A stretch of 9,062 nt of DNA from JADKCL01 sp031415375 (GTDB taxonomy: Bacteria > Bacteroidota > Bacteroidia > J057 > JADKCL01). Every line of letters begins with the position of its first letter. Position 1 is the first letter of the stretch. The stretch spans positions 1 through 9,062 of the forward strand of contig JANORP010000232.1 of the NCBI GenBank assembly GCA_031415375.1. The letters run 5' to 3'. Shown here piece after piece: positions 1-6,729 of this stretch. The position numbers and the translations under genes were made by a program. Below the pieces are notes generated by a model. The model was not told where the DNA came from. It did not search any database and was given only the letters and a program-made list of their open reading frames with translations.

Positions 1-2
1 GC

Positions 3-161
3 GCCCTCGGCGTGCCCGTGGAGATGGTGCAGACCGTGGAAGATGCTGCCGAGTTGGCTGCAGCCCAACTTCGCGCGCAACGGTTACAGCAAGCTGCCGC
101 TGCCAATGCCGCCGCTGCGAAAAAAGTGCCAGCAAAAAAGGACGATTGTGTGATTCTCTAA
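3..161 (+). CDS. C-terminal tail of an unidentified protein (partial, starts before window)
   Basis: An open frame runs from the left edge to a TAA at 159-161 and gives the last 52 residues of a protein whose beginning lies outside the window. The visible part starts with a segment of alpha/beta character (LGVPVEMVQTVEDAAELAA). This kind of segment often closes a Rossmann-like or ligase domain, but it is too short to assign. It then runs into an Ala/Gln-rich helical stretch and a Lys-rich end, KKVPAKKDDCVIL. The last four residues, Cys-Val-Ile-Leu, happen to match a eukaryotic CaaX prenylation box. Codon use looks coding, with GC-rich third positions. I do not recognise the family and assign no function. 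The real gene could be longer or shorter than it appears, since only its 3' end is seen. Confidence 0.6.
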   Translation, partial: ALGVPVEMVQTVEDAAELAAAQLRAQRLQQAAAANAAAAKKVPAKKDDCVIL

Positions 162-272
162 ACACCTTTTATACAATGTCGATGATTGATTTGCGATTCC
201 GGCATCGAGCGATTGTCTTGCATCGCCATTTGATCATGTGACCTCGACTGCGAATTCAATGCGGCCGCGAAT

Positions 273-306
273 ATTCCCCGATAAATCTCATTCATTCCCC
301 GATAAA
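273..306. repeat. Two direct copies of ATTCCCCGATAAA, 21 bp apart
   Basis: The 13-base sequence ATTCCCCGATAAA occurs at 273-285 and again at 294-306. The start-to-start spacing is 21 bases, close to two turns of B-DNA, so a protein bound to both copies would sit on the same DNA face. The pair lies about 30 bases upstream of the promoter-like element at 337-344, ahead of the cytochrome c lipoprotein gene. This is consistent with an operator or activator site, but binding is inferred only from spacing and position. Confidence 0.45.
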
Positions 307-336
307 ATAGCCCAAATAGTGCTATAGCGTCTATTT

Positions 337-344
337 TAGATTTG
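337..344 (+). promoter_or_regulatory. Candidate Bacteroidota -7 promoter element (TAGATTTG)
   Basis: TAGATTTG matches the Bacteroidota -7 consensus TAnnTTTG exactly. Transcription from here would begin near position 350 and give a leader of roughly 60 bases before the ATG at 410. I do not see a clear TTG -33 element at the usual distance, so the call rests on one short motif plus position. If correct, it rules out the upstream GTG at 344 as the start of the cytochrome gene. Confidence 0.35.
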
Positions 345-409
345 TGGCCGTGTGCATTCCCTTGCTTGCACGCATCCCAAGGATAGTTACATCTAAAATA
401 TTACGCAGT

Positions 410-1894
410 ATGAAAAATTCAAAAATCTCTACGCCTTGGCGTGGTCGGGTGAGCTTTGCCCTTGCCTCTATGCTCTCGCTGTTGTTTTCTATGTTTGTCA
501 TCGAGGCTTGCAAGCCTACAAAACCTGAACCGCAGGATGCCGGAGGGCCTGCGCCCATCGTTCCGCAGGAATTGGATCCCACGGGGATTGCTGACTTTCA
601 TTTCCCAGAGGACTCAAATCGGCTCAAGGAATGGGCGGTGGACCCTGAATCGGCCTATCTCATGTACCGTCATGGTTGGGGTTTGTGGCAGGCTGCCATC
701 GCACCGTCTGGACAGGAATACATGGGTGAGGAGCTGATGGTATTTGAAACTTGGCTCTCGTCGGGTGACCTGATGCCCGCCATGCTCACGCCCAACGGTG
801 GTCCATCGCTGTCGCCACCTGACCCAAGACCGATTGGCAAGCTGCGGCAGTTGCAACATACGAGCGCGCGCACGCCCCAACCGCATGGATCTTCCACGAT
901 TTTGGGGTTTGTGAAGTTCAACCCAGCGGCTGCAGACCATGTGCTGGCGCATAAACTTTTTGACAAGCGCACGCTTAACTCGATGCAACGTGCTGGTCAA
1001 GCCAATGTACCAGCATTTCCTACTACAGCAGTTGCCGTGAAGACGGCTTATGTAACCTTGGATTCTAGTAATCTGGATTCTGGCCGCTATTTCCAGCTCA
1101 GTGCTTGGACAGGTGAGCCAGATACCATGATGGCCTATCCGATGGAGGCATGGCCCAATTGTGTGTGGATTGACATCCAAAACGGCAGCCATGGGGTCGA
1201 GGCCGGGAATTGTATCCAAGGACGAACGGCCAGCGCTACTTTCAATCTAAATGACTTCATCCACTTCCAGCTCACTACAGCATCTGCGGAGCGCCTTACA
1301 GCTGCACACCGGGCGGCAGGCGAGGCGCAAGTATTTGTAGAGAACCAATATGTCGTGCTCACAGCGTTGCACATCACCACCCGTGAGTTTGCGCAGTGGA
1401 CTTGGCAGAGCTATTACTGGGATCCGCAGCCACTCGCGCCGCAGCTGCCGTCGCGTGATGCCATCACGGCTGAGCGACCTGCAGCCCTGCAAGGGGCTGG
1501 TGCGCACTACGCGATGGTTGTCGCCAATGCCATGATCACGACTGCGCAGCCACTTGCTGGCGGCAATGAAGCGGGTGAGCCTGTGATCTGTTACAATCCC
1601 TATTTGGAGGCCTTGTTTGGGGAGATCGATCTACCTGCCTCAAAAGCATGGACTTATGAGGGCGAAACCCATTCCAATCTCGTGGGCATGCGCACCAATT
1701 GCATGAGCTGCCACGCCTATGCTTCGGCTCCCTTTGGCGTGCAGCCTGCGGGTGAGGCCATGGCAGTCGCTTTGTACACGGGCGACCGCTATGTGGGGAT
1801 GGACGATCCCCAACTGGAGGGTAAGTTGCGTTGCGATTTTCTGTGGTCGGTGCCGCTAAATGCGTTGGAAATCGTGCCTGCGGGTGCGAAATAG
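410..1894 (+). CDS. Single-heme cytochrome c-like lipoprotein
   Basis: A 494-residue exported protein. From the ATG at 410 it begins with a basic N-terminus and a hydrophobic stretch (about residues 14-31) ending in IEAC, a lipobox-like site that would acylate Cys34. Glu at -2 is unusual, so lipidation is likely but not certain. A c-type heme motif CMSCH lies near the C-terminus (Cys431, Cys434, His435), and Met464 is one possible distal ligand. A Trp-rich segment, TTREFAQWTWQSYYWDP (about 323-339), and NLNDFIHFQL resemble a family of large proteobacterial and environmental proteins annotated only as cytochrome c family; I recall this similarity and did not compute it. An electron-transfer role in the periplasm or at a membrane is inferred. 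A GTG at 344 would extend the protein but would destroy the signal peptide and overlap the promoter-like element, so ATG 410 is preferred. The gene appears monocistronic and ends at a strong terminator. Confidence 0.8.
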   Translation: MKNSKISTPWRGRVSFALASMLSLLFSMFVIEACKPTKPEPQDAGGPAPIVPQELDPTGIADFHFPEDSNRLKEWAVDPESAYLMYRHGWGLWQAAIAPSGQEYMGEELMVFETWLSSGDLMPAMLTPNGGPSLSPPDPRPIGKLRQLQHTSARTPQPHGSSTILGFVKFNPAAADHVLAHKLFDKRTLNSMQRAGQANVPAFPTTAVAVKTAYVTLDSSNLDSGRYFQLSAWTGEPDTMMAYPMEAWPNCVWIDIQNGSHGVEAGNCIQGRTASATFNLNDFIHFQLTTASAERLTAAHRAAGEAQVFVENQYVVLTALHITTREFAQWTWQSYYWDPQPLAPQLPSRDAITAERPAALQGAGAHYAMVVANAMITTAQPLAGGNEAGEPVICYNPYLEALFGEIDLPASKAWTYEGETHSNLVGMRTNCMSCHAYASAPFGVQPAGEAMAVALYTGDRYVGMDDPQLEGKLRCDFLWSVPLNALEIVPAGAK

Positions 1895-2009
1895 ATGCCA
1901 GTGATGGATCGAATCGTTGCGATGATGCCGGGGTGGCAAGAGAAGCGTGTACTGAGGGGGAAGGTGCGGCCCCGCGATTCCTCGACGGCCAAAGTATCGT
2001 TTTGCACAG

Positions 2010-2061
2010 TGGATCAACTTTGCTGAAGCCTTGGGCTTTGTCGGAGTTGATCCATTTTTTT
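2010..2061 (+). terminator. Rho-independent terminator of the cytochrome gene
   Basis: TGGATCAACT at 2010-2019 pairs perfectly with AGTTGATCCA at 2045-2054, and seven T residues follow at 2055-2061. The 25-base loop holds a smaller hairpin of its own: AAGCC at 2026-2030 and GGCTT at 2034-2038 around TTG. The T run sits on the plus strand, so it terminates the cytochrome transcript. The minus-strand reading lacks a T run. It ends four bases before the stop codon of the converging esterase gene. Confidence 0.75.
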
Positions 2062-2065
2062 CAAA

Positions 2066-2785
2066 TTATTGCTGCACCATCTCCTTGATTTTGGGCAACA
2101 TCAGCTCCACCCAAGCGGTGTATTGCTTGCCGCTGGGGTGCAGGCCGTCTCCTGCCACGAGGCTGGGGTCGGCGAGTCCGTTGCGGGATATGGGGGTGAT
2201 GTCGAAATATTGGATGCCGGCCGCTAGTGTGATGCGCAGATTGGCGGCATTGAATTGGTCGAGGGCGGCACTGATGGGGGCTTGGTTGGATTGGCCGTAG
2301 GGCGTGTAGCCGTAGTCGGGGATCGACACGACAAAGACGCGCTCTTTTTTGCCATGGGCGTGCGCAATCGCTGTCTCCAGCAATTGTGTGAATTGCGTCT
2401 CGTATTCGGCAAGCGTGCGGCCCTGGTACTGGTTGTTGACGCCGATGAGCAGGCCCACGAGGTTGAAATTGCTGTCTGGTTTCTGGGTTTGGATGGCTGA
2501 TGTGAGGTTGGCGGTGGTCCAGCCCGTGCGGGCGATGATCTGGGTGCGGGCGACCTCCAGACCAGCATCTTTCAGGTTTTTGGCCAATTGATTGGGCCAA
2601 CGGTCTGCCTCAGCGACCGATTGCCCGATGGTGTAGGAGTCGCCGAGGGCGAGTAATTCTATTGGTGCCGTTGGGGCCTTGTACTGATCGGTGTCTGCGA
2701 AGAGTTGCTCTGGTTCGGCGCAGCCTGATATCGCTGCATAAGCCAGCAAAACTTGGATGAAAAGTAGGAGCGATGGCATCTTCAT
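2066..2785 (-). CDS. SGNH/GDSL-family lipoprotein esterase
   Basis: A 239-residue SGNH hydrolase, acting on ester bonds of an unknown lipid, acetylated sugar or similar substrate outside the cytoplasm. Starting at the ATG at 2783-2785, the protein has a short lipoprotein signal peptide ending in the lipobox ISGC, with Cys22 the predicted acylated residue. All four family blocks are visible: GDSYTIG with nucleophile Ser50, RTGWTT with Gly88 of the oxyanion hole, GVNN (115-118) with catalytic Asn117 where the family usually reads GxND, and DGLHP with Asp213 and His216. The set is complete, so the enzyme should be active. A longer frame from 2899 would add 38 residues before the signal peptide, which would be out of place, so the later start was chosen. 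It converges with the cytochrome gene and has no co-directional neighbour, so it is probably transcribed alone. Confidence 0.85.
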   Translation of the reverse strand: MKMPSLLLFIQVLLAYAAISGCAEPEQLFADTDQYKAPTAPIELLALGDSYTIGQSVAEADRWPNQLAKNLKDAGLEVARTQIIARTGWTTANLTSAIQTQKPDSNFNLVGLLIGVNNQYQGRTLAEYETQFTQLLETAIAHAHGKKERVFVVSIPDYGYTPYGQSNQAPISAALDQFNAANLRITLAAGIQYFDITPISRNGLADPSLVAGDGLHPSGKQYTAWVELMLPKIKEMVQQ

Positions 2786-2970
2786 ATACACGTTGGGCAT
2801 TTGCATATCAACGGTTGGGGCGAAGATTTGGTTCACTGAGGGCGCAAAGATGATGGGCGCTCGATTTTTGGGGAGGATGAGGCGATTACTAGCCTGCATG
2901 GAGATGGCCTGCCCTCAGTGATTGCGTTTCAGCAGAACATCATTTAGCTTAATGTGTCAAAATTCGTAAT

Positions 2971-2997
2971 TTAATCAATTGATTAATAGTGATATCA
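2971..2997. promoter_or_regulatory. Perfect 16-bp palindrome plus adjacent 8-bp palindrome, candidate operator
   Basis: TTAATCAATTGATTAA at 2971-2986 equals its own reverse complement over 16 bases. Three bases further on, TGATATCA at 2990-2997 is a second perfect palindrome sharing the ATCA half-site. Such a pair in the AT-rich centre of a divergent intergenic region is typical of a binding site for a dimeric regulator. It lies about 110 bases upstream of the DUF4157 gene and about 190 upstream of the esterase start. No T run follows, so it is not a terminator. The regulator is unknown. Confidence 0.4.
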
Positions 2998-3052
2998 ATC
3001 AATGCAGAGAAAAATGTGTTTTAGCCTATCGCTCCAAAATGTTCTTGATTCT

Positions 3053-3067
3053 GCTTACGGGGTAAGC
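3053..3067 (+). other. Small hairpin in the DUF4157 gene leader
   Basis: GCTTAC at 3053-3058 and GTAAGC at 3062-3067 form a perfect 6-bp inverted repeat around GGG, about 31 bases upstream of the ATG at 3099. It could be a leader RNA hairpin or a protein site. It is short enough to occur by chance, and no ribosome-binding sequence is associated with it. Confidence 0.25.
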
Positions 3068-3098
3068 GTCCTTTACTGCAATCACTACCCCACTCAAG

Positions 3099-5324
3099 AT
3101 GGAAAAGATAGGTCATCAGCGCGCTTTGATGCCGCATACAGAGCCACGCCAGAAACACGTGAATCCCTCGGCATTTGATCAGGAGGGCGAAATCAAATCG
3201 CCGATGCAGCGCGCCGCGAACAGTAGTGCCCAGGTGAGTCAGTTGCGTACCATCCAAGCTGCCACCAACGCAGCCACCCGCCAACTGCAAAAGCAGTCCG
3301 CCGTGAGCGCACCCGCTGTGCTGCGCAAGGAAAACAAGACTGGCCTGCCCGACGAGCTCAAGTCGGGCATCGAAAACCTCTCTGGCATGGCCATGGACGA
3401 TGTGAAGGTACACTACAACAGCAGCGAGCCCGCGCAGATGCAGGCGCATGCATTTGCCCAGGGTACAGACATACACGTCGCGCCCGGGCAGGAGCAACAT
3501 CTCGCCCACGAGGCATGGCACGTCGTGCAGCAAAAGCAGGGCCGCGTGCAAGCGACGACCCAACTCAAGGGCGTGGGCATCAACGACGACAGCGGATTGG
3601 AGACCGAGGCCGATGTGATGGGGGCCAAGGCGATGCAGATGATGCAAGCCAAATCCGTTAGCGCCAATTCGAGCCAAGAAAGCTCCCAAAAATCTGCAGT
3701 GCAATTGAAATCGGCATTTACTCGGCAACTGCGCGCGCCCATGCAATTGCGCATGCGGCAGCCCCAAACTAGCGCCCTCCTCAATAGCACTACAGTCGAT
3801 GTATGGCTCTCTCCCGTACTCTCCAGAAAAGGACACTTGTTTAGCAAGGCCTTGGGAATCAAAGGCGACAAGGCGACCCTGATCGCGGCCATCACGCAAG
3901 CAGTGGGGGTAGAGGGGGCGCTGGCAAATACCTATACTTGGGTGACGACATCGGCCAATTATGACCGTGGAGAGGCGCTCCCACTGCAGGTGGATCCCTA
4001 CAGGCTGCGCTTGCATGGTACCTATGGCGGCGGTGGCGGCACGGCCTACTCGGTCGATGTGCATTTTGGGCCCTATCACCATGGCTATATTGTGCATGTC
4101 ACCGATGCAGGATCCGATGGCGAGATTGACGACCGGGCACGTGACTTTTCTGGTGGTGCACCCCTCGCAGACTTCAGCAGCACCCACCACAACCGCGCTG
4201 ACCACAATCTGATGGCTGACACCAACAATGCCGGCAACACGGCGCGGATCAAGGAAGAGAAGCTCGATGCGAGTACCAAATTGATCGGGGAGGGAGCCAG
4301 ATTCCAGGCTGTCGCTAAGCACCAAGCCAATTTGACCGACTCCACCAAGTTTTTCATCCGAAATAATGAAAACAATACGTCAGTGCGTTGGATCACATTT
4401 GACAAACTCTGGCTCACGTGGTCTATGAATTTTGGCAAAGCCTTCAATATCACCGATGAGCAAGTAAAGGCACGCTTGGTCGCAAATGATTTTAGGAAAA
4501 TCAGCGAACCCCAAGCCATTCCAGCCACCATGGGGGTACCCGGCAACATCACTGTGGGTAGGGACTATTCACTCGATGAAGAGGCTGCCGCAGATATCCA
4601 TCAGACCCGGCTGTGGCATGAGGTGGTATTTAATCTGTTGCCAGGGGTCGGCTCGGTTTCCGCTAGCAATAGGACACAAGCCATTGATGCGCTCAAGGCA
4701 ATACCAGGGGTGAGGTTCGCAAAAGCCTCAGCCTCGGCGAAAACCTATACCGTGAGGGCCTATGATACTGTAGATGAAGCCACAATGCGCGCCGCATTGC
4801 CCGGTTGGTCGCGTCCCGTCGTGCTACCAGATGCTCCAGCGGAGGAAGAAGCCGCCAAGCAAGATGAGGCACAGCCAGAAGCTCAGGTGGTGGCACCACC
4901 ACGAGGCGTCGTGGAGAGCGATTTCAACAAGGAACTCAACAGGTGCCTAGCAGCAAACCGCCTGAGCAATGCTACATCTGGGGCCAAAGCAGCCTTGCGC
5001 GCCACTGCCCGAGCAGGCAAGGCGGTAGGCATTACCTATGATAGTGGTACGAAGCGCTATATTTTGGGCGACGGGCGCGAATGGAGTACCACCTTGGACG
5101 CACTCCTCGCGGTTACGAAAGTGGAGGTGCAAGAAGTGGTAGAGGCGAAGAAGCCCGCGGCGAAGCCGCATAAACCAAGGCCCGAATTGGCAAGGGCCCA
5201 AAAAGCGATCGAGGAACATGGCGGTAAGCGGAGCGAGCGGGGCTACGTCCTGCCGATCATGGCGATACTGGCGATCTTGGTAATCATTACAGGGATTTAT
5301 GCCATGACGGACAAAAAGGGGTAG
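3099..5324 (+). CDS. DUF4157-leader protein, candidate eCIS effector with unassigned C-terminal payload and C-terminal TM helix
   Basis: A 741-residue modular protein. Residues 1-75 are polar and Gln/Ala-rich. Residues 76-180 are a DUF4157 domain: RKENKTGLPDELKSGIE, then MDDVKVHYNS, AQGTDIHVAPG and the HExxH motif H137-EAW-H141 followed by VVQQKQGRV, with the closing GLETEADVMGAKAM. DUF4157 is known to be enriched in proteins linked to extracellular contractile injection systems and other secreted toxins, where it usually heads a variable C-terminal effector. Residues from about 246 to 500 are a domain I do not recognise, with a Gly-rich turn near 309-314, HHGYIVHV near 327 and a paired His363-His364. 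Then come a possible small alpha/beta unit (PGVGSV... PGVRFAKA), an acidic Ala/Glu linker (about 572-590), a further small domain, a Lys/Pro-rich spacer and one hydrophobic helix at 716-736 followed by TDKKG. A membrane anchor at the very end is odd for a soluble cargo. The start could also be Met11. No signal peptide is present. A decayed paralogue follows downstream. Confidence 0.8.
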   Translation: MEKIGHQRALMPHTEPRQKHVNPSAFDQEGEIKSPMQRAANSSAQVSQLRTIQAATNAATRQLQKQSAVSAPAVLRKENKTGLPDELKSGIENLSGMAMDDVKVHYNSSEPAQMQAHAFAQGTDIHVAPGQEQHLAHEAWHVVQQKQGRVQATTQLKGVGINDDSGLETEADVMGAKAMQMMQAKSVSANSSQESSQKSAVQLKSAFTRQLRAPMQLRMRQPQTSALLNSTTVDVWLSPVLSRKGHLFSKALGIKGDKATLIAAITQAVGVEGALANTYTWVTTSANYDRGEALPLQVDPYRLRLHGTYGGGGGTAYSVDVHFGPYHHGYIVHVTDAGSDGEIDDRARDFSGGAPLADFSSTHHNRADHNLMADTNNAGNTARIKEEKLDASTKLIGEGARFQAVAKHQANLTDSTKFFIRNNENNTSVRWITFDKLWLTWSMNFGKAFNITDEQVKARLVANDFRKISEPQAIPATMGVPGNITVGRDYSLDEEAAADIHQTRLWHEVVFNLLPGVGSVSASNRTQAIDALKAIPGVRFAKASASAKTYTVRAYDTVDEATMRAALPGWSRPVVLPDAPAEEEAAKQDEAQPEAQVVAPPRGVVESDFNKELNRCLAANRLSNATSGAKAALRATARAGKAVGITYDSGTKRYILGDGREWSTTLDALLAVTKVEVQEVVEAKKPAAKPHKPRPELARAQKAIEEHGGKRSERGYVLPIMAILAILVIITGIYAMTDKKG

Positions 5325-5493
5325 TAACAACGCTGGAATATCCTTCAAGGTGAAATATGATTGTTTTAGTATGTTGATCATGAGCGTGTTGATCAAAGTG
5401 AAAAGTGTAGGCTAGTTATGCTTTTTGCCCAAAAATCTATTCTGGCTTTTTGGGGAACAATGCTTGATTTGCCTGTACTTCACGCCATCAACA

Positions 5494-5973
5494 ATGGAAA
5501 ACCCCACCCAGCTCAGCACACAGTCGCCCCAAACAAAGTCAGCCGGCCAAGAAGGTGGGCTGGGCGTTCAAGGCCAGGGGCTGCCAAGACTGCGCAACTC
5601 CAATCGGCCATCAACAAGAGCGCGCAGGTCAATCAGTCGCGCAGCTTGCAAGCTGGGGCAAATGCCAGCCAGCAAGTGCAGCAGTTTTAGAAGTAGCAAG
5701 CTGCGGCGAGCCAAGGCCCAGTTCAGCGCAAGGAAAACAAGGCTGGCCTGCCCGACAACCTCAAGTCGGGCGTCGAGAGGCTCTCGGGAATGAGCATGGA
5801 CGATGTGAAGGTACACTTCAACAGCAGCGAACCCGCGCAGATGCAGGCACATGCATTCGGTTTCTGACTGGATCTATGCCCACTATACCATCGATGATGG
5901 AAATGGAAAAAAGTCAGACAGCAAGGGGCTGTGGGTCAAAAACGAATCCAATGAAAAGAAGGGCGATTTCTAG
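5494..5973 (+). pseudogene. Decayed DUF4157-leader gene with internal deletion and foreign C-terminal tail
   Basis: A degenerate paralogue of the gene upstream. It begins with ATG at 5494 (MENPTQLSTQSPQTKSAGQEGG), shifts frame somewhere near 5555-5595, and continues in another frame as AQLQSAINKSAQVNQS. It then meets TAG at 5688-5690 and TAG at 5694-5696, two codons apart where the paralogue has Gln-type codons. It resumes as QRKENKAGLPDNLKSG and MSMDDVKVHFNSSEP up to about 5857. Bases 5727-5857 align without gaps to 3324-3454 of the intact gene; I count about 14 mismatches in 131. Homology stops exactly before the region encoding AQGTDIHV and HExxH, so those are deleted. Beyond the junction an open frame, SDWIYAHYTIDDG... 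KGLWVKNESNEKKGDF, reaches TAG at 5971. This looks like the genuine C-terminal end of a different payload, since it does not resemble the end of the intact protein. It has no membrane helix. Expression of a full product is unlikely. Confidence 0.8.
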
Positions 5974-5981
5974 TAAGTCTG

Positions 5982-6027
5982 GAAGGCACTCTTTATGCCT
6001 TCAAGCCAAAATTCTATCTTCGGCTTT
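5982..6027. terminator. Possible hairpin terminator between the DUF4157 remnant and sanA-like gene
   Basis: GAAGGCA at 5982-5988 and TGCCTTC at 5996-6002 form a perfect 7-bp stem with a 7-base loop. A second, weaker stem, AAGCC at 6003-6007 with GGCTT at 6022-6026, follows and leads into TATTTG on the plus strand. The site lies between the converging remnant and the SanA-like gene, where a terminator is expected. Neither strand shows a long T run, so the call is tentative. Confidence 0.35.
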
Positions 6028-6054
6028 ATTTGTAAAATTCTGGAAACCCGGTTG

Positions 6055-6729
6055 CTATCGGGTAAGTTCCGAAAACACAATCGGCTCTTTCGGCCCAGGA
6101 AATTTAGGCTGCGTGCCCAAAATATAACAATCCAAGGCTGCCTTGACCCGGGCAAAGTACTCGCGCATCATGACTTTGTAGTAGGGCATGCCATGGAGTG
6201 GGTCTTTTGCGACGTACCCAATGGCCTTGATGCCTTTGGCATCGGCGATGAAAAGAGCGCGTTGAATGTGGAAGCGCTGACTCACGACGATGATTTCGTT
6301 TTGGTCAAACACGCTTTTTGCACGCACGACGCTATCAAGCGTGCGAAAACCTGCATGGTCATTCACGATGTCCTCGCTAGGCACGCCCAGCTTCTCGAGT
6401 TCGCGTCGCATCGCCTCCGTCTCGTTGTAGTTGTCGGTACTGTTGTCGCCACTCACAATGATTTTGGTGACCTTGCCTGCATGATACAGTTGCGCTGCGG
6501 CAACGATGCGCTGCATGAAAAAGACGTTTGGCCCATGAGAGGTATTGGCACTGGTGCCAAGGAGCAAGGCGACCTTGCCTTTGGGTACATCTTCGATGTT
6601 GTCATAGATGCGTCGGCTGGTGGAGGCCACCACCCAAATGTTGATGGCAGCTACTGCGATGACGACTACCAACAGGCCATACAAGCCATAGCGCACCATG
6701 CGCCCGCCATATTCTCTCCAAAATTTCAT
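6055..6729 (-). CDS. sanA: SanA/YdcF-like DUF218 membrane protein
   Basis: A 224-residue protein of the DUF218 family, closest in pattern to SanA, which in Escherichia coli affects envelope permeability and vancomycin exclusion at high temperature; the biochemical activity of the family is not settled. An N-terminal membrane helix (about residues 15-36) anchors a domain on the outer side of the inner membrane. The hallmarks are LLLGTS (55-60), NVFFMQRI (68-75), KIIVSGDNS (89-97), YNETEAM (101-107), DHAGFRTLDSVVRA (124-137) and VVSQRFHIQRAL (148-159). Length is near the usual 220-240. The ATG shares an ATGA with the stop of the upstream SUI1-like gene, so it is very probably the second cistron of a two-gene unit and translationally coupled. 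The gene symbol is by family resemblance only. Confidence 0.9.
   Translation of the reverse strand: MKFWREYGGRMVRYGLYGLLVVVIAVAAINIWVVASTSRRIYDNIEDVPKGKVALLLGTSANTSHGPNVFFMQRIVAAAQLYHAGKVTKIIVSGDNSTDNYNETEAMRRELEKLGVPSEDIVNDHAGFRTLDSVVRAKSVFDQNEIIVVSQRFHIQRALFIADAKGIKAIGYVAKDPLHGMPYYKVMMREYFARVKAALDCYILGTQPKFPGPKEPIVFSELTR

Larger units (their letters stand above)
2786..3098. other. Divergent intergenic region, AT-rich, no gene seen
   Basis: This 313-base region separates the minus-strand esterase from the plus-strand DUF4157 gene and should hold promoters for both. The half near the esterase reads open back to 2899 but contains a repetitive, low-quality translation (IFAPSVN/IFAPTVD) that I do not regard as coding. 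The centre (about 2940-3030) is strikingly AT-rich against the GC-rich genes around it and contains the palindromes at 2971-2997. Near the DUF4157 start is a small hairpin at 3053-3067. I could not find a convincing TAnnTTTG promoter in either direction. Confidence 0.5.

Noticed and set aside
344..409. Upstream GTG start for the cytochrome lipoprotein
   Set aside because: It would place 22 non-signal residues before the signal peptide and begin inside the TAGATTTG promoter-like element.
2061..2600. 179-residue His/Pro/Arg-rich frame overlapping the SGNH esterase on the same strand
   Set aside because: Low-complexity composition from a shifted reading of the esterase; the esterase frame has all SGNH catalytic blocks.
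2786..2899. N-terminal extension of the esterase
   Set aside because: The extra 38 residues precede a complete lipoprotein signal peptide and are repetitive.
3021..4325. 434-residue open frame on the minus strand opposite the DUF4157 gene
   Set aside because: It is a shadow of the plus-strand gene: composition is rich in His/Leu/Arg/Gly as expected from reading its codons backwards, with no recognisable motif, and the plus strand carries a clear DUF4157 domain.
5372..5395. Two copies of TGTTGATCA with 15-base spacing downstream of the DUF4157 gene
   Set aside because: Only two 9-base copies around a common TGATCA core with no T run or obvious promoter; too weak to call an operator, terminator or array.
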